Shown one piece after another: positions 58,803 through 64,000 of a stretch of DNA of 64,000 nt. The stretch's first letter is position 1. Each line of letters begins with the position of its first letter. The stretch lies in contig CAMDPK010000018.1 of assembly GCA_945904015.1 (NCBI GenBank), positions 1 through 64,000 of the forward strand, written 5' to 3'. The notes below the pieces were generated by a model, which was not told the origin of the DNA, made no database searches, and saw only the letters and a program-made list of their open reading frames with translations. A program made the translations under genes and the position numbers. Source of the DNA: Candidatus Kuenenia stuttgartensis. GTDB lineage: Bacteria > Planctomycetota > Planctomycetia > Planctomycetales > Planctomycetaceae.

Positions 58803-59951
58803 ATGGCACAGCATTGCAAATTCGTCGCGATCATTGCGATGTCGATCGTTTCGTTCACGCGAATGACCGCTGCCGACCAACCGCAAGACGTCTCCGAGTT
58901 GCTCATGCCGTTGGTCGAGAAGCACAAGGTTCCGGCGTTGGCGGCAGCGGTAATTGAAGGGGAGCGGCTGACAAAGTTGGGGGCGGCAGGGATTCGGGCG
59001 CGCGGGGACGAGGCGAAGGTCGAGTTGGATGATCTGTGGCATCTCGGTTCGTGTACGAAGGCGATGACGGCGACGCTGTGTGCTCGGTTGGTCGAGCAAG
59101 GGAAGTTGAAGTGGGACTCGAAGGTTGGCGACGTCTTCACGGATCAGGCCGAGCCGATTCATGCCGAATGGCGTGACGTGACTTTGGTGCAACTGTTGTC
59201 GCATCGCGCGAGCTTGCCGTCGATTCCTCCGTTGCCGCTGTGGTTGAAGTTGGTGGGGCATGACGGGAGCCGAGACGCTCGTGAGATGTTGCTGAGCGGT
59301 GGGTGGCTCAAGTCGGCACCGGCTGCGGCTCCTGGATCGAAGTGGGAATACTCGAATGCCGGTTTCATGCTGGCCGGGCTGATGGCCGAACGAGCGGCCA
59401 ACAAGGATTGGGAAACGCTGATGCGCGAACTGCTCTTCGAGCCGCTCGGAATGAAGTCGGCCGGCTTTGGAGCACCCGGCTCGGCCGACAAAGTCGATCA
59501 GCCTCGCGGGCACAACGCGTTTGGGTTCGCGATGAAGCCGGGCAAAGGAGCCGACAACCCGCGCGGTCTTGGTCCGGCGGGGACCGTGCATTGCTCGTTG
59601 CGTGATTGGTCAAAGTTCATCGCGCTGCACCTGCAAGCGGCTCGTGGCGACTGCAAGTTGCTCACAGCCGAGTCCTTTCATCGACTGCATGCACCGCAGC
59701 CGATCGACGACAAGACGGGCTACGCTCTGGGTTGGATCATTCTCGAACGCCCTTGGGCGGACGGCTCGGTGTTGATGCACAACGGCAGCAACACGATGTG
59801 GTACTCGGTTGTTTGGATCGCCCCCAAACGAGGCTTCGCGGTCATGGCCGTCACGAATCTTGCCGGTCTCGGCGCGAAAGACGGAGCCGCAGCGACCGAC
59901 GCAGTGGCATCGCTGTTGATCCAAAAGCAAGCGAAGCCCGCGAAAGAGTGA
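58803..59951 (+). CDS. Secreted class C beta-lactamase-type serine hydrolase
   Basis: 382 residues from the ATG at 58803, 22 bases after the toxin gene. The signal peptide is MAQHCKFVAIIAMSIVSFTR. Catalytic motifs are SCTK (in HLGSCTKAMTATLCARLVEQ), YSNAGF (Y-x-N) and, near the end, HNGSNTMWYS in place of the K-T-G triad. This fold includes beta-lactamases, D-Ala-D-Ala carboxypeptidases, esterases and amidases such as AmiE. The real substrate is not readable. It is convergent with the DUF1501 gene at 60082. Confidence 0.87.
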   Translation: MAQHCKFVAIIAMSIVSFTRMTAADQPQDVSELLMPLVEKHKVPALAAAVIEGERLTKLGAAGIRARGDEAKVELDDLWHLGSCTKAMTATLCARLVEQGKLKWDSKVGDVFTDQAEPIHAEWRDVTLVQLLSHRASLPSIPPLPLWLKLVGHDGSRDAREMLLSGGWLKSAPAAAPGSKWEYSNAGFMLAGLMAERAANKDWETLMRELLFEPLGMKSAGFGAPGSADKVDQPRGHNAFGFAMKPGKGADNPRGLGPAGTVHCSLRDWSKFIALHLQAARGDCKLLTAESFHRLHAPQPIDDKTGYALGWIILERPWADGSVLMHNGSNTMWYSVVWIAPKRGFAVMAVTNLAGLGAKDGAAATDAVASLLIQKQAKPAKE

Positions 59952-59952
59952 T

Positions 59953-60050
59953 TCACCAAAGGCCGTGCAGTGAGCCGTTGTTGGCGAACAGCGCATCGAC
60001 TCGGCGCGGGTGGCGTACCGTCGACCGGCCTGTGATCGGCGGCTCTTCGA
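59953..60050 (-). pseudogene. Duplicated 3' fragment of the UbiD-like gene
   Basis: On the minus strand this reads EPPITGRSTVRHPRRVDALF and ANNGSLHGLW, then TGA, matching the end of the UbiD-like protein (PPLIEDPDVTRKVDALFANN, then GPLRGM). A stretch of 27 bases around CCGTTGTTGGCGAACAGCGC is identical in both places (59975-60001 and 61637-61663). It has no start of its own. It lies just downstream of the DUF1501 gene that follows ubiD-like. Confidence 0.85.
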
Positions 60051-60081
60051 ACTTGAACTCGGATGGCGGGAGGCGGCCGTC

Positions 60082-61473
60082 CTACGAGCGGGTCAATTCT
60101 GGAATCGGTCGGCCGGTTTGGAGGATGGGAATGGGGCGGCCAGAGAAGTCTTGCAGGGAGATGTTTTGGGCGTCGATGCCGAGGTGTTGGTAGAGCGTGG
60201 CGACGAAATCTTGGACGCCAACTCGGCGGTCGGTGGCGTGTTCGCCGCGGAGGTCGGTGGCTCCGATGACTTGGCCGGGGGTGATGCCGCCGCCGCTGAA
60301 GACGAAGGACATGGCGTTGGGCCAATGATCTCGTCCCGGCTGCATGGTTCCGGTGGGACCGCTCGCGATTCCGCCGCCGGAGCTGGCGGCGTAGCTTATC
60401 TTCGGAGTGCGGCCGAAGTCGCCGCCGATTACGACCATCACACGGCGGTCGAGACTTCGCTCGTGCAGGTCTTCGATCAATGCGGTGGCGGCTTGATCGA
60501 AGAACGGCGTGCGGTACTTCATGCCGTCGAAGACATGATGGTTCACGGCGTGGTCATCCCAATTTTGGACTCGGCCACACAGCTCGCCGTTGAGCGTCAC
60601 GCCGACCAGCTCGACGCCCGATTCCACCAATCGCCGGGCCATCAGGCACTGTTGTCCCCAATGGTTGCGGCCATAACGATCGCGGCAGGCGTCGGACTCC
60701 TTCGAGAGATCGAACGCGAGGGCGGTGTCCGGTCGCGTGAGCAGGTTCCAAGCTTGCGTCTCAAAGGTATCCATCGCCGCCATATTGCCGATCTTGTCGA
60801 GGTCGCGGCGGAGGTTGTCGAAGCTGCGACGAAGGTCGATCCGTCCGGCCAATCGAGCTTGCTGAGCCTGATCCTTCAGCCCAATGTTAGGAACCTCGAA
60901 CTTCGGCGTGTTCGGATCGCCATGCACGGCGAAGGGGCCGTAAGCCGGTCCCAGGTAGGCCGATCCCAAGTACGGAATCGGACCGACACCGACATAGTTG
61001 GGGATCGTTCGCGTCGGATCGCGGCGGAGGTAGTTCGCGATCGTCAGCAGGTCTGGGTGATCCGGTGCCAGTCGTCGCCCCTGAAACGGATGCCCCGTGA
61101 AAATCTGCTGCGGCCCGTCGTCATGGCACGAGCCGGTGTGAACCAGTGACTTCAGCACCACGCACTTGTCGGCAATCGCCGCTTGCCGAGGGAGCAACTC
61201 GGAATACTGCAAGCCGGGGACGCTGGTGGCGATCGGCGAGTACGGCCCGCGATACTCGCTGGGCGCCAGCGGTTTTGGATCGTACGTCTCTAAATGACTC
61301 GCGCCTCCGTGCAGCCAGACAACAATGAGAGCCGTTCGCTCGCCGGTCTGGTCATCAGCGGCATCGGCTCGCAACCGGTACAAAGCCGGGAGCGTCAAAC
61401 CCGCGAAGCCGGTCAGCCCGAAGCGAAGAAACTCGCGCCGGCGCATCGGTCCTGAACAAGTGGCGGACGGCAT
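60082..61473 (-). CDS. DUF1501 family exported protein
   Basis: 463 residues from the ATG at 61473 (GAGGTG upstream); ATG at MRRREFLRFG is a close alternative. The twin-arginine leader is MRRREFLRFGLTGFAGLTLP. Family motifs are LIVVWLHGGASHLETYDPKP, CVVLKSLVHTGSCHDDGPQQ, NWDDHAVNHHVFDGMKYRTP and VVIGGDFGRTPKISYAASSG. It is transcribed behind the UbiD-like gene with a 144-base spacer. There is no PSCyt neighbour. Function unknown, as for the whole family. Confidence 0.9.
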   Translation of the reverse strand: MPSATCSGPMRRREFLRFGLTGFAGLTLPALYRLRADAADDQTGERTALIVVWLHGGASHLETYDPKPLAPSEYRGPYSPIATSVPGLQYSELLPRQAAIADKCVVLKSLVHTGSCHDDGPQQIFTGHPFQGRRLAPDHPDLLTIANYLRRDPTRTIPNYVGVGPIPYLGSAYLGPAYGPFAVHGDPNTPKFEVPNIGLKDQAQQARLAGRIDLRRSFDNLRRDLDKIGNMAAMDTFETQAWNLLTRPDTALAFDLSKESDACRDRYGRNHWGQQCLMARRLVESGVELVGVTLNGELCGRVQNWDDHAVNHHVFDGMKYRTPFFDQAATALIEDLHERSLDRRVMVVIGGDFGRTPKISYAASSGGGIASGPTGTMQPGRDHWPNAMSFVFSGGGITPGQVIGATDLRGEHATDRRVGVQDFVATLYQHLGIDAQNISLQDFSGRPIPILQTGRPIPELTRS

Positions 61474-61617
61474 CAAGCACCTCTCAGACTCGGAAACGGG
61501 AGTTCGGAAATCCTGTTCCATCGAGCGTTTGATTTCAAGGTGACTCTTTGGTGCGAACAGCCCCACGCGAGCGCATTTTCCGAGTCAAGTGCTTCATTCA
61601 GTGACGATCAACCAGCA

Positions 61618-63468
61618 TCACATCCCTCGCAGCGGGCCGTTGTTGGCGAACAGCGCATCGACTTTGCGAGTGACGTCCGGGTCTTCGATCAGTGGCGGGG
61701 CGTGATGCGGCTTGCTGCGGGCGTCGATGATGAGCGAGCCTCGGCAGCCCCAATGCTTTTGATGCACGAACGCGCCGAGTCCGGTGATGTCAGCGGCCGG
61801 GTTCGAGCGAGTGAATGTCGTCCACAGCCAGTTGTTGATCGTCCGCGCGGAGAACTCGCTGTCATCGACCAACGTGATGAGCGGGAAGGCGTTGATCGGC
61901 GAGTTGACGTCGAAGTGTCGAAGGAACTGACCGATGGATCGCTCTTGCTCTCCGTCACTCGCGCCGAATCGCGTGTCGAATGTGGGAGCGGCGATCACCA
62001 GCACGCCGGGCATGGCGAAGCGCGGGTCGCGGAAGCCGTTCGGCAATGACAATTCAGTGGGGACGGCGGTCGGCAACTCGCGACGTGACGGCCCCGCCGC
62101 AGCGATCACCAGCTTTGAACCGGCGTTGAAGCCGTGGCCGGTGTAGTCGAGCGTGTCGATCGTCGTCTGCGTTTGGAAATGCAGATCGGTGCGCCAATCG
62201 ACGCGCTCCAACAGGTGGCGAAGGAACCGCGGGATGTCGTGGATGTCGAGCTGTGGATCGTCCTCGCCCGCCACGATGCAGAGATACTTTGCCAGCGACA
62301 ATTGCCCTTGGCCGAGGATTGCGTTGGCACACGTCAATAACTCTTGCGGCTTGCGAACCGAGGCATACGGGACGTATCGCTCGCTGCCGATCGCGAGCAA
62401 CAACGGATGCACTCCGGCGGCGTCGACGGCGTGGACGGCTTTCACTCCGGCAATGACCGTCGGGATGATCGGGCCGGTGATCTCGTGAATGATCGCGCCG
62501 AAGCTCGTGTCTTCTTGAGGCGGTCGGCCAACGACCGTGAACGGCCAGATCGCACCGTCGCGGTGAAAGACCTTTTCAACTCGCAAAACGGGGAAGTCGT
62601 GCGCCAGGCTGTAGTACCCCAGATGATCGCCGAATGGGCCTTCCGGCTTGAGACCGTTCGGATCGACGGTACCGACGATGCAGAAGTCGGCTTCGGCAGC
62701 GATTGGCAGCCCCCCTGCCCTGCGAATCATTCGTACTCGTCGGCCGCCGAGTGCGCCAGCGAATGTGAGTTCGCTCATCCGTTCCGGCAACGGCATGACA
62801 GCAGACAGTGTCATCGCCGGCGGACCGCCGACGAAGATATTGACTCGGAATGGCTCGCCTCGGCGGATCGCGGCAGCGTGATGGACACCGATGCTGCGAT
62901 GAATTTGGTAGTGCAGGCCGATCTCTTGGTTGGGCTGATATTGTCCGCCGGAGAGTTGAACGCGATACATGCCGAGGTTGGAGTGCTGCCAGCCGGGTCG
63001 GTCGGCGGCTTCGGTGTAGACCTGCGGCAGCGTGATGAATGCTCCGCCGTCGTTCGGCCAGTTGACGATCTGGGGCAGTTGGTCAATCGTCGTCTCGTTG
63101 GCGAGCACCGGGCCGCGCGAGACGAACTTCGGCAGCGTGTGCAACGCGGTGAATGGTGCTCCGCGATAGCGCCACGGATGCTTGGCAAACGCCATCGGGT
63201 CGATTTTCAGCTCGACCAGTCGCCGCACGGCATCGAGTGTGTCTCGAAACAGGAAGCGAGTTCGTTCGATCGAGCCAAACAAATTTGCGAGCAGCGGGAA
63301 GCGAGAGCCTTTCGCGCGTGTGAAAAGCAGCGCTGGGCCGCCGGCTTGATAAACGCGACGTTGAATTTCGGCGACTTCCAAACGCGGATCGACTTCAGCG
63401 TCGATCCGAATGAGTTGTTTCGATCGCTCAAGGTCGGCGACACATGCTTGGAGATTGCGATAGCCCAT
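61618..63468 (-). CDS. UbiD-family decarboxylase (prenylated-FMN dependent)
   Basis: 616 residues from the ATG at 63468 (MGYRNLQACVADLERSKQLI), the conserved family start; an ATG at 63522 lies in a palindrome. UbiD motifs include QRRVYQAGGPALLFTRAKGS, NEIGLHYQIHRSIGVHHA-like substrate-domain sequence (EIGLHYQIHRSIGVHHAAAI), EADFCIVGTVDPNGLKPEGP with FGDHLGYYS, and FTVVGRPPQEDTSFGAIIHE. The catalytic Glu-Arg-Glu triad region is in PNGLKPEGPFGDH-type sequence. UbiD enzymes decarboxylate aromatic or unsaturated acids and need prenyl-FMN from UbiX, which is not in the window. A fragment of its 3' end is duplicated at 59953-60050. Confidence 0.9.
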   Translation of the reverse strand: MGYRNLQACVADLERSKQLIRIDAEVDPRLEVAEIQRRVYQAGGPALLFTRAKGSRFPLLANLFGSIERTRFLFRDTLDAVRRLVELKIDPMAFAKHPWRYRGAPFTALHTLPKFVSRGPVLANETTIDQLPQIVNWPNDGGAFITLPQVYTEAADRPGWQHSNLGMYRVQLSGGQYQPNQEIGLHYQIHRSIGVHHAAAIRRGEPFRVNIFVGGPPAMTLSAVMPLPERMSELTFAGALGGRRVRMIRRAGGLPIAAEADFCIVGTVDPNGLKPEGPFGDHLGYYSLAHDFPVLRVEKVFHRDGAIWPFTVVGRPPQEDTSFGAIIHEITGPIIPTVIAGVKAVHAVDAAGVHPLLLAIGSERYVPYASVRKPQELLTCANAILGQGQLSLAKYLCIVAGEDDPQLDIHDIPRFLRHLLERVDWRTDLHFQTQTTIDTLDYTGHGFNAGSKLVIAAAGPSRRELPTAVPTELSLPNGFRDPRFAMPGVLVIAAPTFDTRFGASDGEQERSIGQFLRHFDVNSPINAFPLITLVDDSEFSARTINNWLWTTFTRSNPAADITGLGAFVHQKHWGCRGSLIIDARSKPHHAPPLIEDPDVTRKVDALFANNGPLRGM

Positions 63469-63520
63469 GCGGTGGTTTGTCTTCGGTCGGTCGCCGTTTG
63501 CCAAGGACAATAGGAGCTGC

Positions 63521-63597
63521 ATTGGTGATTGGTCGTTGGCTATTGGCTATTGATGATTCTTCGCGGATAGCCAATGACCAATAGCCAATCATCAATC
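63521..63597. repeat. Imperfect palindrome upstream of the UbiD-like gene
   Basis: ATTGGTGATTGGTCGTTGGC... (63521-63550) pairs imperfectly with 63568-63597 (ATAGCCAATGACCAATAGCC...). AT-richer than its surroundings. It covers the 5' region of the UbiD-like gene and an alternative upstream ATG. Confidence 0.75.
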
Positions 63598-63608
63598 TGC
63601 TGTTCGCC

Positions 63609-63642
63609 AAAACAAAAAGACCCCCGGATTGCTCCGGGGGTC
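63609..63642 (-). terminator. Rho-independent terminator of the HEAT-repeat protein gene
   Basis: The stem GACCCCCGGA/TCCGGGGGTC (63619-63642) with a four-base loop is followed on the minus strand by TTTTTGTTTT (63618-63609). It lies about 50 bases after the stop of the minus-strand gene at 63692. Confidence 0.9.
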
Positions 63643-63691
63643 ATGAAAACCGAGTTGTCAGGTGAGCCTGCCTTGAAGCCGGCTCGTCAGG

Positions 63692-64000
63692 TTAGCTACG
63701 CAGTCCAAACAGGTTGCCGAGCTTGCTGGTCTTCTTCGACGTCGGGTTGTTCAAACGGGACGGGAAGTAGGCCTTGGGTTCGGTCGGAGGAGCCGGGGCC
63801 GGAGCCGGGGCAGCCTCAGGAGCCGGAGCCGGAGCCGCACCGGTAGCACCGCAGGCGTTCGCACCGCAACCAGTGTTGCAGCAGCCTTTGTCACCACAGC
63901 AGCCATCGACCACTTGATAGCCACAAGCACGCAGACCCTCTTCCGCTTGACGACGAACGCCACGGTCGCAATCGCCCAAGGCAGCCGTCAACGCGGTGAC
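63692..64000 (-). CDS. C-terminal part of a HEAT-repeat-type protein with Cys-rich segment, cut by the right edge
   Basis: 103 codons are visible, open to the window end. The first part, LTAALGDCDRGVRRQAEEGL, is typical of HEAT-like repeats. Then comes a Cys/Gly-rich stretch (GCCGDKGCCNTGCGANACG) with eight cysteines, a Pro/Ala repeat (APAPAPEAAPAPAPAP) and a basic tail ending KLGNLFGLRS. Proteins combining HEAT repeats with such a Cys-rich and Pro/Ala tail occur in Planctomycetes and may be structural. A strong terminator follows. The function is unknown. Confidence 0.78.
   Translation of the reverse strand, partial: VTALTAALGDCDRGVRRQAEEGLRACGYQVVDGCCGDKGCCNTGCGANACGATGAAPAPAPEAAPAPAPAPPTEPKAYFPSRLNNPTSKKTSKLGNLFGLRS

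Noticed and set aside
1-64000. tRNA or rRNA genes
   Set aside because: No CCA-ended cloverleaf or conserved rRNA sequence was noticed; small features could be missed by eye, so tRNAscan-SE would be decisive.

Overview
The window looks like chromosomal DNA from a planctomycete of the Planctomycetales/Pirellulales type. The evidence is gene content: four DUF1501 proteins, two large PSCyt/DUF1549-DUF1553 proteins with haem-type CxxCH or CX4CH motifs, a DUF1080 protein, Tat-exported oxidoreductases, a sulfatase, an ECF sigma factor overlapping a serine/threonine kinase gene, and a second atypical kinase. Base composition is GC-rich, which produces very long antisense open frames that are not genes. 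I found no tRNA, rRNA, CRISPR array, transposase or phage gene.

Layout. 1-6518 (minus strand) holds secreted polysaccharide-degradation genes: a sulfatase, a parallel beta-helix protein, a glycoside-hydrolase-like protein and the first codons of a further gene. 6648-14127 is mixed metabolism: TerC, a sugar isomerase-like protein, an RraA-like protein, DUF1569, SufE, DUF309, DUF1080 and a Gfo/Idh oxidoreductase. 14169-21254 is a divergent cluster for peptidoglycan sugar salvage: a cytosolic NamZ-type muramidase, a secreted AmiE-like/NamZ fusion, a sodium/solute symporter, and, on the opposite strand, MurQ and a sugar kinase. 21272-28942 carries two DUF1501 genes, a PPC-domain protein, a beta-propeller protein and a PSCyt/PSD1 protein. 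29170-35156 (plus strand) holds an enolase-superfamily enzyme, a basic protein, a flavoprotein, a radical SAM protein, a DUF2238 membrane protein, a phosphoesterase and Dtd. 35414-39405 (minus) holds a PLP transsulfuration enzyme, AccA and an atypical kinase. 41000-42600 is a visibly AT-richer patch with a C2H2-like zinc-finger protein and a cyclase-like protein. 42630-49156 holds a Ycf46-like AAA ATPase, an HEFDH protein and a 1161-residue PSCyt1/PSD1 protein. 50274-54372 is the sigma factor and kinase. 55237-63468 holds two DUF1501 genes, a retropepsin-like pair, a PemK/MazF-type toxin pair, a serine hydrolase and a UbiD-like decarboxylase. A HEAT-repeat protein runs off the right end.

The most striking feature is a dense population of short palindromic repeats, more than two dozen copies in about a dozen sequence families. 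Many start with GTAG and end with CTAC, which recalls REP/BIME elements mobilised by RAYT (TnpA_REP) transposases. They are not confined to spacers. Several sit in frame inside genes, including the gap between the catalytic loop and the DFG motif of a kinase, and several places in the 1161-residue PSCyt/PSD1 protein. The TAG of the terminal GTAG serves as the stop codon of at least five genes, with a GTAA variant in a sixth. In two places the palindrome forms the start codon and N-terminal codons of a secreted protein. Two 3'-end fragments of neighbouring genes (DUF1501 and UbiD) have also been duplicated, which points to local recombination. The two results I consider most worth following are this gene-remodelling by palindromes and the AmiE-NamZ fusion with its salvage cluster.
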